Origin: Sphingomonas sp. AP4-R1
Lineage (GTDB): Bacteria > Pseudomonadota > Alphaproteobacteria > Sphingomonadales > Sphingomonadaceae
Assembly (NCBI RefSeq): GCF_013113735.1
Contig: NZ_CP053346.1
Coordinates: 1,998,001 to 2,062,000, forward strand
Direction: 5' to 3'
Length of the DNA: 64,000 nucleotides
A program made the position numbers and the translations under genes. The notes beneath the pieces are model-generated. The model was not told the origin of the DNA. It did not search any database and worked only from the letters and a program-made list of their open reading frames with translations. Below are positions 8,866-19,040 of the stretch, in pieces; the stretch's first letter is position 1; each line of letters opens with the position of its first letter.

Positions 8866-9737
8866 CGCGCGGTCCACGCATCGCGCGCGCGCAGGAAATG
8901 GGTGAGGGCCGCCAGCGCATCCTCGTGCGGCCCGATCGTGAGCCTGTCGGCGGGGTTGGGCCACCAGCTGTTCCAGCGCGCCTCGCGCGCGGCGCGCCAG
9001 GCGGCGTGGCGCTCGCGCGTCTCGGCATCGTCGCGCAACCGCACGACGCGGCCCGCGACCGGATCATAAGCCTGCAGCGCCCCGGCGGCGGGGCCGTCGC
9101 GCTCCCAGCGATCCTCGGCACGCACGCCGATGACGGGGTGGCGGCGCGTCCAGCCGCCCCATTCCGGCGGAGGAGGCGCATCCGGCACCTCGCCGATCCA
9201 GACGATGATCGAGCCCTTCGGAATGTCGTGGCGGACGAAGGGCGACGCCGAGGCGCGCGCCGCGAGCGGATCGGGCGGCGGGGATGCGAACAGCGCGCCC
9301 GCCGTGGCCATCACCCGATCACGTCGCCGCGCGGGCGGATAGGTGCGCGCGCCTTCGGGCCGATCGTGGATCAGCATCACCCGCTCGCGATTGAGCACGC
9401 CCAGCAGCATGACGAGCCCGGCCAGCTCCAGCAGCGTATCGCGCTTGGTGCGCTCGCCCGATCCGAACTGGAGCGCGGGGTGATCGGCGAAGATCACGGC
9501 GATGCTCGCCTCGCGATCCTCGATGAAGACCTTGCGATAGACCTCGCCCAGACGGGCCGTGACGTTCCAGTCGACATCGCGGATGTCGTCCCCGAATTCG
9601 AAGCGGACGACCTGATCGAATTCCATGCCCCGCCCGCGAAAGATCGAGCGATGATCGCCCGTCAGCGCGGTTTCCACGCGGCGTCCCCGCATGCGCCACT
9701 CCAGCCGGCGAAGCGCTGCCCGCGCCCGCTCGTCCAA
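8862..9737 (-). CDS. DUF58 domain protein of the MoxR/Bat operon
   Basis: The protein has 291 residues. It contains the DUF58 signature RGRGMEFDQV followed by GDDIRDVDWNVTAR, then FIEDREASIAV, as found in proteins encoded between moxR and VWA genes. The family is cytoplasmic or membrane-associated with a VWA-like fold, and its function is unproven. The start is uncertain. The best in-frame codon is TTG at 9737, 24 bases after the moxR stop, with no good RBS. The next ATG (9692) would cut into the conserved LEWRMRGRRVE region. Expression is probably coupled to moxR. Confidence 0.85.
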   Translation of the reverse strand: MDERARAALRRLEWRMRGRRVETALTGDHRSIFRGRGMEFDQVVRFEFGDDIRDVDWNVTARLGEVYRKVFIEDREASIAVIFADHPALQFGSGERTKRDTLLELAGLVMLLGVLNRERVMLIHDRPEGARTYPPARRRDRVMATAGALFASPPPDPLAARASASPFVRHDIPKGSIIVWIGEVPDAPPPPEWGGWTRRHPVIGVRAEDRWERDGPAAGALQAYDPVAGRVVRLRDDAETRERHAAWRAAREARWNSWWPNPADRLTIGPHEDALAALTHFLRARDAWTAR

Positions 9738-9760
9738 GGCCGGAGAGGGCGCGGGCGCGA

Positions 9761-10741
<981 letters not shown>

Positions 10742-10764
10742 CGGCGGGCAGGCCTTTCCGTGGG

Positions 10765-12408
10765 TCAGCTCCGGCCGCGCAACAGGACGCGGCCGTAACG
10801 GTGATCGGTCACGGCGCCGCCGTCGACGGCCTCGTGACCGTTGACGAGGACGGTGGTGATGCCGACCGAATAGGCGTCCGGCTTTTCATAGGTCGCCATG
10901 TCGCGGATCTTCGCCGGATCGAACACGACGATGTCGGCATAATATCCGGCCTTCAGCACGCCGCGCTCGGGAATGGTGAAGACCTGCGCGGGCAGGCCCG
11001 TCATCGAATGGATCGCCTGCTCCATCGGGATCACCGGCTTATCCAGCACATATTTGCGAATCTTGCGCGGGAAGGCGCCGTAGGCACGCGGATGCTCGGT
11101 GCCGGAACCGAATTTGGAGAGGCCGCCGTCCGTGGAGGTCATCGTCCACGGCTGCTTCATGATGTTCTCGATGTCGGCATCGTTCATGTTGAACGAGACG
11201 ATGAAGGCGCCGCCGAGCGGCATGCCATCGGGCGCGCTGTTGCCCTTGATGAGCATGTCGATCGCCGTATCGAGCGGATCCTGCCCCTTCGCGCGGGCAA
11301 TCTCGTCGAGACGCTTGCCGTTGAGCGAGGGATCCGGCTCGTACTTCGCGATCTGGATCGCGTTGGCACCCCCGCGCCGGGCGAGGTTGCGGACCATTTC
11401 CGGTCGCATCTTCGCGCGCGTCTCGGGATTTTGCAGGCGCTTGGCGATCGCCTCGGGGCCGCCTTCCTGCGCCCAGCCGGGCACGAGCGACGCCTGAAGC
11501 GACGATCCCGACGCGCCATAAGGATATTGATCGGCCCAGATCGACAGGCCCTCGGCGCGGGCCTTGTCGATGATCCGGATCGCGTCGGCCGACTTGCCCC
11601 ACACGTCCGGCCCCAGCATCTTCATGTGCGTGACGATGCCGGGCAGCTTCGCCTCGCGCGAGACGGTGATCAGCTCCTGGATCGCATTCAGGACGCCGAT
11701 GTCGTAGCTGGATTCGTCGCGGACGTGGCTGATGTAGAAAGCGTGCGGATATCTGGCCGCGACCTTCGCCAGATCGACGATCTCCGGCGTCTTCGAATAT
11801 TTGCCGGGCACGTAGAAGGGGCCGTCCGAAAAGCCGTAGGCGCCGAGCTTCATCGCCGCATCGACATAGCCTTCCATCTTCTGGAGTTCGGCCGGGGTGG
11901 GCTGGCGATCGGCGATGCCCATCACGGCTTCTCGCACGCCATTATGGCCGATCATCGGGACCACGTTGATGCCGGGCACCTGCTTCTCGATCGCATCGAT
12001 CTGCGGCTTCAGATCGGCCGGGCCGAAGCCGTCCGGGTTGATCATCACCGTCGTGATGCCCTGCAGCAGCACCGGCTTGGCGGGCGCCAGCTCGGGCGTG
12101 AGGATGCCGGGCATCGTCACATGGCTGTGCGCGTCGATGAAGCCCGGCACGACATACTCGCCGGTGGCATCCACCACCTTGTCCGCCGTGGCCGAGGCCG
12201 GGATCGCGCCGACCAGCACGATCCGCTCGCCCTTCACCGCCACGTCCGCCTTGCGACGGGCCGCGCCGGTGCCGTCGACGACGGTGCCGCCCCGGATCAG
12301 CACGTCATAGTCGGCGGCCGCCGCTGCCGTCGCGAACGAGGCAGTCGCGGCAAGCAGCCCGGCAACGATGCCGAGCCGCGCAATGCCGGCCATCGGAACG
12401 ATCTTCAT
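10765..12408 (-). CDS. Exported amidohydrolase, N-acyl-D-amino-acid deacylase family (copy 2)
   Basis: The protein has 547 residues, a signal peptide of about 32 residues ending in AAAA, then YDVLIRGGTVVDGTG, the start of the beta-sandwich of urease-superfamily amidohydrolases. Metal-binding HSH is in FIDAHSHVTMPG. VTHMKMLG and ADQYPYGASGS match the D-aminoacylase subgroup, which hydrolyses N-acyl-D-amino acids or related D-amino amides. Export suggests action on periplasmic or outside substrates such as peptidoglycan-derived D-amino acids, which is inference. It lies four bases after the paralogue upstream and 23 bases before moxR, so it is operonic with both. Confidence 0.88.
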   Translation of the reverse strand: MKIVPMAGIARLGIVAGLLAATASFATAAAAADYDVLIRGGTVVDGTGAARRKADVAVKGERIVLVGAIPASATADKVVDATGEYVVPGFIDAHSHVTMPGILTPELAPAKPVLLQGITTVMINPDGFGPADLKPQIDAIEKQVPGINVVPMIGHNGVREAVMGIADRQPTPAELQKMEGYVDAAMKLGAYGFSDGPFYVPGKYSKTPEIVDLAKVAARYPHAFYISHVRDESSYDIGVLNAIQELITVSREAKLPGIVTHMKMLGPDVWGKSADAIRIIDKARAEGLSIWADQYPYGASGSSLQASLVPGWAQEGGPEAIAKRLQNPETRAKMRPEMVRNLARRGGANAIQIAKYEPDPSLNGKRLDEIARAKGQDPLDTAIDMLIKGNSAPDGMPLGGAFIVSFNMNDADIENIMKQPWTMTSTDGGLSKFGSGTEHPRAYGAFPRKIRKYVLDKPVIPMEQAIHSMTGLPAQVFTIPERGVLKAGYYADIVVFDPAKIRDMATYEKPDAYSVGITTVLVNGHEAVDGGAVTDHRYGRVLLRGRS

Positions 12409-12412
12409 CCGC

Positions 12413-14077
12413 TTATTCCACCCGGCCCGATGTGGCGGGCGGCATCATCTGCGCCGTGGCCGCCGACGGCGGATTCTCCTGCCGCAGCAGCACCTTGCCA
12501 TAATGATCGGGCGTGACCTTGTCGGCCCAGATGGCCGGCTTGCCGTTCACGAACACATAATCCATGCCGACCGAATAAGAGTGCGGATTGTTGTAGGTCG
12601 CGGTGTCGCGCACCGTCTTCGGATCGAACACGACCACGTCGGCGAAATTGCCGGTCTTCAGCTCGCCCCGGAACGGGATCTTGAAGACATGGGCGGGCAG
12701 GCCCGTCATCGAATGGATCGACTGCTCCATCGTGATCACATGCCGATCGAGCGTATAGAGACGCAGCTTGCGCGGGAAGGCGCCATAGGCACGCGGATGC
12801 TCGGCACCCTTGCCGAAGGTGACGAGGCTGCCGTCGGTGGACGTCATCGTCCACGGCTGCTTCATGATCGCCTCGACATCCTTCTCGTTCATGTTGAACG
12901 AGACGATACCGGCGCCGCCCTTCTTGAGCATGTCGATCGCGGTATCGATCGGATCCTGCCCTTTGGCGCGGGCGATCTCGTCGAGGCGCTTGCCCTCCAG
13001 CGAGGGATCGGGCGCGTAGCTGCGGATCATGATCGCGTTGGCCCCTGCGCGGCGGGCGAGATTGCGGACCATCTCCTTGCGGATCACCGCCGCCTGCTCC
13101 GGATTGGCGAGGCGCTTGGCGATCGCATCCGGCCCACCTTCCTGCGCCCAGCCCGGCACCAGCGAGGGCTGGAGGCCCGAGCCCGAGGCGGCATAGGGAT
13201 ATTGATCGGCCCAGATCGAAAGACCCTCGGCGCGGGCGGCGTTGATGATCCGGATCGCCTCGGCCGACTTGCCCCACACTTCCGGCCCCAACATCTTCAT
13301 GTGGGTGACGATGCCCTCGATATGGGCCTGGCGTGAGACCGTGATCAGTTCCTGGATCGCGGCGATCACGCCGATATCGTAGCTCGATTCATCGCGGATA
13401 TGGCTGATGTAGAAGGAGCCCGGATATTTGGCGGCGACCTTCGCCAGATCGACGATCTCGTCCGTCTTCGAATATTTGGCGGGAATGTAGAAGGGCCCAT
13501 CCGAGAAGCCCCACGCGCCGAGCTTCATCGCATTGTCGACGAGCCCTTCCATCTTCTGGAGTTCGACCGGCGTGGGCTGGCGATTGGCGAGGCCCATCAC
13601 GGCCGAGCGCACGCCATTGTGGCCGATCATCGGGATGACGTTCACGCCGGGCACATTCTTGTCGATGTCGGCGATCAGCGGCGCGAGATCGCCGGGGCCG
13701 CCGCCATCGGGATTGGCGAAGACGGTGGTGATGCCCTGCGTCAGGATCGATTTGGCGCCGGCCAGTTCGGCCGTGGCGATACCGGGCACGGCGTGGCTGT
13801 GCGGATCGATGAAGCCGGGAGTGACGTATTTGCCGGTGGCGTCCACCACCTTGTCGGCCGTGGCCGAGGCCGGGACCACGCCGACCGCGACGATCCTGTC
13901 GCCCTTGATGGCGATGTCGCCCTTCTTCGCGGGCGAGCCGGTGCCGTCATAGAGAGTGCCGCCGCGGATCAGAACGTCATAATCGGCGGCAAGCGCGGCG
14001 GTGGCAGCCGACACGAGGAGGCCGAGAGCTGCCGCTGCCTTTGCGGCGCGCACTGCGAATGTCGTGGCGGTCGTCAT
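12413..14077 (-). CDS. Exported amidohydrolase, N-acyl-D-amino-acid deacylase family (copy 1)
   Basis: This 554-residue paralogue of the next gene is similar along nearly all its length, with matching blocks such as SSYDIGV, HMKMLGP, ADQYPY and YGAFPRK. The signal peptide (about 30 residues) is followed by YDVLIRGGTLYDGTG, and metal-ligand HSH lies in FIDPHSHAVPG. The frame is open up to 14185, but ATG at 14077 has a purine-rich GAGGGGGAATTC in front and starts the signal peptide. It is the first gene of the leftward eight-gene run, so the operon promoter should be in 14078-14300. A tandem duplication with diverged copies suggests different substrates. Confidence 0.88.
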   Translation of the reverse strand: MTTATTFAVRAAKAAAALGLLVSAATAALAADYDVLIRGGTLYDGTGSPAKKGDIAIKGDRIVAVGVVPASATADKVVDATGKYVTPGFIDPHSHAVPGIATAELAGAKSILTQGITTVFANPDGGGPGDLAPLIADIDKNVPGVNVIPMIGHNGVRSAVMGLANRQPTPVELQKMEGLVDNAMKLGAWGFSDGPFYIPAKYSKTDEIVDLAKVAAKYPGSFYISHIRDESSYDIGVIAAIQELITVSRQAHIEGIVTHMKMLGPEVWGKSAEAIRIINAARAEGLSIWADQYPYAASGSGLQPSLVPGWAQEGGPDAIAKRLANPEQAAVIRKEMVRNLARRAGANAIMIRSYAPDPSLEGKRLDEIARAKGQDPIDTAIDMLKKGGAGIVSFNMNEKDVEAIMKQPWTMTSTDGSLVTFGKGAEHPRAYGAFPRKLRLYTLDRHVITMEQSIHSMTGLPAHVFKIPFRGELKTGNFADVVVFDPKTVRDTATYNNPHSYSVGMDYVFVNGKPAIWADKVTPDHYGKVLLRQENPPSAATAQMMPPATSGRVE

Positions 14078-14549
14078 GCCTGAATTCCCCCTCTTATGAT
14101 GATGTCCGCGTGGCTGAGGGGCTCCTGTGCCGGGGCGTCCTTGCACCCATCGGTCGATAGCCGGCCCCTTGTCACCGATCGTCACCGGATCATGGCTCTC
14201 GATGATTCGAGTTGTGCGATGATCCCTCCCCCCGGTGCCCGCCTTTCCGTGCCTGGCCCGGCGCCTGCAAGCCCACGAGCCTCCGCACTTTTCGTCGGAA
14301 TTGACCGGATTGTGACAAAGCGCTCACAACTACGTCAATGGCTTTGCCGTTTCCGAGGCTTGGGTCGCCCATAACCGCACGACATGGTCCTGCACGGATC
14401 GCGACTTTCCCGCAACATCCATGCGCAAAAGCTAACGCCATTGCCCGAAAAGGTATGGCTCACTGTCTTGACGGTTAGACCCCAGACATGATCGATTGAG
14501 GGCAGAGAGGGCGTCTGCAGGAAGACAGAACAGATGGCAGGGGCGATCT
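14078..14549. other. Divergent intergenic region between aminoacylase operon and ECF sigma gene
   Basis: These 472 bases hold no convincing gene. They must contain the leftward promoter of the amidohydrolase/Bat operon and the rightward promoter of the sigma factor. TTGACGGTTAG near 14474 could be a -35 element for the sigma gene, but no good -10 is obvious. I see no repeat element here, unlike most other gaps in the window. Confidence 0.6.
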
Positions 14550-15074
14550 ATGTTCATGGGGACAGACGCAGCAACGATTGAGCCGCGCGGCGAAGTCCGC
14601 AAGGCCCTGTATGAGCGCTTGCCGGGATTACGATCCTTTTTCGCCGTCCGAGTCGATGCGGACGATGTCGAAGACATGATGCAGGACGTCGCCCTGCGCC
14701 TTCATCTATGCCGTCGCACGGACGGCATCGAGAATGGCCGCGCCTATATTTATCAGGTCGCGCGCAGCGTCGTCACCGATCAGCGCCGTCGCAGTTCCTG
14801 CCGTCAGCGCGATCGCCACGATCCGTGGAGCACCACGCACGAGCCGGTCGACGAACATTGCCCCGAACGCGTGCTGGAAGGGAAGCAGGAACTGGAGCGC
14901 GCGATGCAGGCGCTGCACGAGCTGCCCGAGCGCACCGCGCAGGTCTTCACGCTCCACCGGATCGAACAGATGCCCTGCGCCGCGATCGCCGCACGGATGG
15001 AGATTTCCGTGAGCGCGGTGGAGAAGCACATCATGCGCGCGATGCGGCATATGGCGGCGGCGCTGGCGGCCTGA
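14550..15074 (+). CDS. ECF-type RNA polymerase sigma factor (FecI-like), orphan
   Basis: The protein has 174 residues. Sigma region 2 includes ADDVEDMMQDVALRLH and GRAYIYQVARSVVTDQRRR; region 4 includes ELPERTAQVFTLHRIEQMPCAAIAARMEISVSAVEKHIMRAM, which I read as an HTH. These patterns match FecI-type sigma factors that turn on iron or TonB-receptor genes. Those usually sit beside a FecR anti-sigma gene, but no such gene follows here; the next gene points the other way. ATG at 14550 follows AGGGGCGATCT; ATG 14556 is also possible. Confidence 0.88.
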   Translation: MFMGTDAATIEPRGEVRKALYERLPGLRSFFAVRVDADDVEDMMQDVALRLHLCRRTDGIENGRAYIYQVARSVVTDQRRRSSCRQRDRHDPWSTTHEPVDEHCPERVLEGKQELERAMQALHELPERTAQVFTLHRIEQMPCAAIAARMEISVSAVEKHIMRAMRHMAAALAA

Positions 15075-15117
15075 GGGCGGTTGACGCAAGCCTACAGCCG
15101 TAATGGATGGTTAGCGG

Positions 15118-15480
15118 TCATACAAGCTGAACGGCGATGCGGTGCCATTCAGGTGGAATTATTCGCCGTTTTAGGGAGGATCGTATCCTGTCGAAGAAGT
15201 TGGTCGATAAGGCCATCCTGATCGACCGCTCCATGATTTCGCGGACTTGAGCCTCCGGCCACGGCTGCCACTCTCCTGCGATTGAAAGCAGATTTGCAGC
15301 GAAGGCTGGCGATACTTCGTTCTTCAAAATGGCTTCTACTTCGCGCGAGCTATATGGCGATCTCGCCAGCACGGCGACAATACGAGCAATGTCATCCTCT
15401 TGAAGCTCGGTATCGAGGAACAATTCGCTCAGGGCCGTCCAAACCGGCAAGCGTTCGTCCATCAGCGATTGGAAGTTCAT
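15118..15480 (-). CDS. Conserved small protein, DUF7079-like
   Basis: The protein has 120 residues. The N-terminal region (PVWTALSELFLDTELQED, then IARIVAVLARSPYSSREVEAILKNEV and NLLSIAGEW) resembles the uncharacterised DUF7079 family as I remember it. No signal peptide, membrane segment or catalytic motif is visible. A longer frame reaches 15705, but the extra part is Arg-rich shadow sequence; ATG at 15480 starts the conserved block. Codon use is less GC-rich than average. Function unknown. Confidence 0.7.
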   Translation of the reverse strand: MNFQSLMDERLPVWTALSELFLDTELQEDDIARIVAVLARSPYSSREVEAILKNEVSPAFAANLLSIAGEWQPWPEAQVREIMERSIRMALSTNFFDRIRSSLKRRIIPPEWHRIAVQLV

Positions 15481-15586
15481 CGGTCCAAAGTGACGAGCTT
15501 GCGCAATGTCCGCAACTGGGGCGATTGCCGATAGAGGGATGGATGCCAGCCTTCGCTGGCAGGACGTGAAAGGGGGCGAGAGAGGC

Positions 15587-16072
15587 TTATTCCGCGCCCC
15601 GCTTCCGTGTCCGCGTCCGCACCTTTTTCGGCGCCGCCGCGGGCTCCTCGCAGTCCGTCTCGCGCGTGGTCCAGCTGAGGTTGCTGATTTTCCATTCGCC
15701 GGCAATGCGGGTCAGCTGGAAATGATCGACGCCGCAATGGTGGATCTTGCCGTCGATCAGGAAGGTGTAGGCGCCCCAGACCACCGCGATGTCGCCGTCC
15801 GCGCGCACGGTCGCGGTGCCGAGTTTCTCCTCGTAGGTTTCGGCGCTCGGCCTGATCGCGTCGGCGAACTGCGCCCAGTTGAGCTGGCGGACGCTGCCGG
15901 CACCGTTTTTCACGGACGAAACCGTCACGCCGCCATTGCCCCAGGTCTGTGCGCGCAGCGCCTGCCCGTCATGCGCGGCGATCGCGGCGAAGGCCGCATC
16001 CACCGGCGCCATGATCGCGGCGCGCTCCGGCACGGTGAGGGCCGCGGTGGCGAGGAAGAGAAAGGGCAGCAT
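15587..16072 (-). CDS. Secreted NTF2-like / SnoaL-like protein
   Basis: The protein has 161 residues. A hydrophobic start (MLPFLFLATAALTV) looks like a short signal peptide. It is followed by an NTF2-like alpha+beta pattern: a helix with APVDAAFAAIAAHDGQALRA, then strands ending DIAVVWGAYTFLIDGKIHHCGVDHFQLTRIAGEWKISNLSW. This is typical of the DUF4440/SnoaL superfamily, whose members are often binding or isomerase folds. The C-terminus is basic (KKVRTRTRKRGAE). No partner gene is evident. Confidence 0.75.
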   Translation of the reverse strand: MLPFLFLATAALTVPERAAIMAPVDAAFAAIAAHDGQALRAQTWGNGGVTVSSVKNGAGSVRQLNWAQFADAIRPSAETYEEKLGTATVRADGDIAVVWGAYTFLIDGKIHHCGVDHFQLTRIAGEWKISNLSWTTRETDCEEPAAAPKKVRTRTRKRGAE

Positions 16073-16187
16073 CGGATCGGCCTCGCGGGATCGGGTTGGA
16101 TCGGCCGGGTGTAGGCGATTTCGGCCGCCCGGAAAAAGGGGAGGGGCGGATTGGCGTACGGCCCGCCCGCACGATACATCCGCGGGC

Positions 16188-16523
16188 ATGCCTACGATCG
16201 CTTTGCTCATCCTCTCCAACCTGTTCATGACCACCGCCTGGTACTGGCATCTGAAGGGCGGGATGAACAAACCGCTGCTGGTGGTGATCCTGATCAGCTG
16301 GGGCATCGCCTTCGTCGAATATTGCTTCGCGGTGCCCGCCAACCGGATCGGTTACGCGCATGGCTGGTCGGCCGGGCAGCTGAAGATCGTGCAGGAGGTG
16401 ATCGCTTTGGTCGTGTTCGGCGGCTTCATGGTGCTGGTGCTGGGCGAACCGCTCCACTGGCGCCACGCGGCGGCCTTCCTGTGCCTGATGGGGGCGGTGG
16501 CCTTTCTGTTCGCGGGAAAGTGA
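16188..16523 (+). CDS. DMT-type small membrane protein (DUF486 family)
   Basis: The protein has 111 residues and about four transmembrane helices covering almost its whole length. The PANRIGY and YWHLKGGMNKPLLVVI-type segments match the DUF486 family, a short relative of drug/metabolite transporters that probably works as a dimer. Substrate unknown. ATG at 16188 begins the first helix; the frame is open further upstream but that part overlaps the divergent gene. Confidence 0.8.
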   Translation: MPTIALLILSNLFMTTAWYWHLKGGMNKPLLVVILISWGIAFVEYCFAVPANRIGYAHGWSAGQLKIVQEVIALVVFGGFMVLVLGEPLHWRHAAAFLCLMGAVAFLFAGK

Positions 16524-16546
16524 GGGCGCAACGTGCACGGGACAAC

Positions 16547-16684
16547 CCGTTCGTCCTGAGCCCTTCGACTGCCTGCCAAGGCAGGCGCTCAGGATAAACT
16601 TCAGCCCGTGGGCTGAAGTCGAAGGACGTGCCTCAAGCGACATCGTGTGTAGCACGTGCTTCGACTTCGCTCAGCACGAACGGG
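16547..16684. repeat. Intergenic palindromic repeat (family A), compound copy
   Basis: The ends CGTTCGTCCTGAG and CTCAGCACGAACGG are inverted. Inside are two smaller palindromes (GCCTGCCAAGGCAGGC and CTTCAGCCCGTGGGCTGAAG) and a second CTTCGACTTCGCTCAG half. Related copies lie at 48150-48228, 55943-56025 and 60011-60102. It fills most of the gap before pdxH. Confidence 0.85.
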
Positions 16685-16767
16685 TATCGAGAGAGCATGC
16701 ATCCTTCCGTCCCTATGTCGCTTTGTCCGCTTCGCGCGTGCCCGCGCCCGGCCTATAGAGCCGCTCC

Positions 16768-17361
16768 ATGAGCAGCCCCCTGACCACCACCGATCCCGAT
16801 GCCCTGTTCGAAGCCTGGCTGGACGAGGCTAAGGCGTCCGAGCCCAATGATCCGGTCGCGATGACGCTCGCCACCGTATCCGCAGCCGGCCAGCCGGCGG
16901 CGCGGATGGTGCTGCTGAAGGGGCATGATGCGCGTGGCTTCGTGTTCTACACCAACCAGCAGAGCCGCAAGGCGGGCGATCTGGCGGATGTGGCGCGCGC
17001 TGCCCTGCTGTTCCACTGGAAGTCGCTGCGGCGCCAGATCCGGATCGAGGGGCCGGTCTCCACCGTATCGCCCGAGGAGGCGGACGCCTATTTCGCCAGC
17101 CGGGCGCGCGACAGCCAGCTGGGCGCCTGGGCATCCGATCAATCGCGCCCGCTGGACGATCGCGCCACGTTCGAGGCGCGGTTCGAAGCGGTGAAGGCGC
17201 GCTACGAAGGCGGCCCCGTGCCGCGTCCGCCGCACTGGAGCGGCTATCGCGTCGCGGCCGAGCGGATCGAATTCTGGCAGGATCGCGCGCATCGCCTGCA
17301 CGAACGCCGCCTGTTCGCGCGCGTCGAGGGCGGCTGGACGGAAGGCCTGCTCTACCCGTGA
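16768..17361 (+). CDS. pdxH: Pyridoxamine/pyridoxine 5'-phosphate oxidase
   Basis: This 197-residue cytoplasmic FMN enzyme makes pyridoxal 5'-phosphate from PNP or PMP. Family segments are present in order: ARMVLLKGHDARGFVFYTN, SRKAGDLA, LLFHWKSLRRQIRIEG, FASRARDSQLGAWASDQS, PPHWSGYRVAAERIEFWQ and the end RLHERRLFARVEGGWTEGLLYP. It is slightly shorter than the E. coli enzyme, as usual for this group. It overlaps the next gene (phzF) by one base, as TGATG. Confidence 0.95.
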   Translation: MSSPLTTTDPDALFEAWLDEAKASEPNDPVAMTLATVSAAGQPAARMVLLKGHDARGFVFYTNQQSRKAGDLADVARAALLFHWKSLRRQIRIEGPVSTVSPEEADAYFASRARDSQLGAWASDQSRPLDDRATFEARFEAVKARYEGGPVPRPPHWSGYRVAAERIEFWQDRAHRLHERRLFARVEGGWTEGLLYP

Positions 17362-18158
17362 TGCGCCTGCCGCTCACGCAGGTCGACGCGTTCGCCGATC
17401 GCCCGTTCACCGGCAATCCGGCGGCGGTGATGCCGCTGGAGGCGTGGCTGGACGACGATCTGCTGCAGGCGATCGCGGTGGAGAACAATCTCGCGGAAAC
17501 CGCCTTCACCGTGCCTTTGGCGGTGGGCGACGAGGCGGAGTATGAACTGCGCTGGTTCACCCCCACCACCGAGGCGGCGATGTGCGGCCATGCCACGCTC
17601 GCCACCGGCCATGCGCTGATGGGCGATCGGGAGCGCCTCCGCTTCCGCACGCGCCGCGCGGGCGTGCTGGAGGTGGCGCGCGCGGGCGAGGGTTATGCCC
17701 TCTCGCTCCCCGCCTGGGTGCCCGCGCCCAAGCCGTTGCCGGAGGTGGTCGCGGCGCTCGGGATCGACCCTGCCGCCGTGGTCGAAACGCTGTGGCACGA
17801 GATGGATTATGGCGTGGTCGTGCTGGCGGACGAGGCGGCGGTGCGCGCCTGCGATCCCGACTTCCGCGCGCTGGCCCGCTTCGGCGACTGGCTGACGATC
17901 GTGACCGCGCCCGGCGACACGACCGATATCGTCAGCCGCGCTTTCGTGCCCGGCGCGGGGATCGACGAGGATCCCGTCACTGGCTCTGCGCATGCCGTGA
18001 TCGTCCCTTATTGGGCGGAGCGGCTGGGGCGGACGAGCCTCACCGCCTTTCAGGCCTCGACGCGGGGCGGGCACATGACCTGCCGGCTGGAGGGCGATCG
18101 CGTCGTGCTGGGCGGGCGCTGCGTCACCGTGATCGAAGGCGCGATGCTGCTGCGCTGA
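17361..18158 (+). CDS. PhzF-family isomerase/epimerase-like protein
   Basis: The protein has 265 residues. LTQVDAFADRPFTGNPAAV, the catalytic-Glu motif NLAETAFTV, RWFTPTTEAAMCGHATLATGHAL and the late GIDEDPVTGSAHAVIVPYWA are the PhzF hallmarks. Glu in NLAETAF is the general acid/base in characterised members. The metabolite is unknown; few homologues make phenazine. The ATG at 17361 overlaps the pdxH stop, so it is translationally coupled with vitamin B6 synthesis. A second PhzF protein is at 60118-60960. Confidence 0.9.
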   Translation: MRLPLTQVDAFADRPFTGNPAAVMPLEAWLDDDLLQAIAVENNLAETAFTVPLAVGDEAEYELRWFTPTTEAAMCGHATLATGHALMGDRERLRFRTRRAGVLEVARAGEGYALSLPAWVPAPKPLPEVVAALGIDPAAVVETLWHEMDYGVVVLADEAAVRACDPDFRALARFGDWLTIVTAPGDTTDIVSRAFVPGAGIDEDPVTGSAHAVIVPYWAERLGRTSLTAFQASTRGGHMTCRLEGDRVVLGGRCVTVIEGAMLLR

Positions 18159-18284
18159 TTGCGGCAGAACCACTGTCATTTCGGCAGGATGATCGCCCGG
18201 ATCGACGACCCGCTTTGTCCTCCGCTTGACGATCGCGGAGGGCGCGCGCACGTGGCGCTTATCCCCCACAGGAAAGAGTTCACG

Positions 18285-19025
18285 ATGCCGCACGAACAGG
18301 TTTCGATCCGCACGGCCGATGGCATCTGCCCGGCGCATGTCGTGACGCCGGAAGGCGCCGGACCCTGGCCGGCGGTGATCGTCTATATGGACGCGCTCGG
18401 CATGCGTCCGGCGCTGGTGCAGGTGGCGGATCGTCTCGCCGCCAACGGCTATCTCGCGCTGCTGCCCGATCTCTTCTACCGCTCGGGCGACTATCATATC
18501 CCGACGCCGACCGAGGCGTTCGCGACCGGCGATCTGATGGCGATCATCGGCCCGCACATGGCGCTGACCGGCCCGCTCAAGGCGGCCGAGGATACGCGCT
18601 ATCTGCTGGAGTATCTCGACACGCGCGATGACGTGAAGGGCGAGGCGATCGGCACGGTCGGCTTCTGCATGGGCGGCGGCATGGCGCTGGCGGCGGCGGG
18701 CAGCTTCCCGGATCGCGTGGTGGCGGCCGCCAGCTATCATGGCGGCAACATCGCCTCCGACAAGCCGGACAGCCCGCATCTGCTCGCGCCTAAGATGAAG
18801 GCCGAGGTCTATGTCGCCGGGGCCGACGAGGATCCCAGCTATCCGTCCGAAATGGCTGAGCGGATGGAAAAGGCGCTGACGGACGCGGGCGTGACGCATC
18901 GCGCCGAAATCTATCCGGGCGCGCATCACGGCTGGATGAAGCCCGATTTCCCCATCTACAACAAGGACGCGGCCGAGCGCGGCTGGCGCGAGATGCTGGC
19001 TTTGTTCAAGCGCAATCTGGGCTGA
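18285..19025 (+). CDS. Dienelactone hydrolase family protein
   Basis: This is a 246-residue alpha/beta hydrolase without signal peptide. The nucleophile elbow GFCMGGG has Cys as nucleophile, as in dienelactone hydrolases; Asp in GADEDPSYP and His in GAHHGWMKP complete the triad. The true reaction may be any ester or lactone cleavage. ATG at 18285 follows AGGAAAGAG. It lies 126 bases after phzF and may be in the same transcript or have its own promoter. Confidence 0.88.
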   Translation: MPHEQVSIRTADGICPAHVVTPEGAGPWPAVIVYMDALGMRPALVQVADRLAANGYLALLPDLFYRSGDYHIPTPTEAFATGDLMAIIGPHMALTGPLKAAEDTRYLLEYLDTRDDVKGEAIGTVGFCMGGGMALAAAGSFPDRVVAAASYHGGNIASDKPDSPHLLAPKMKAEVYVAGADEDPSYPSEMAERMEKALTDAGVTHRAEIYPGAHHGWMKPDFPIYNKDAAERGWREMLALFKRNLG

Positions 19026-19040
19026 GAGGGCGCCGACCTT

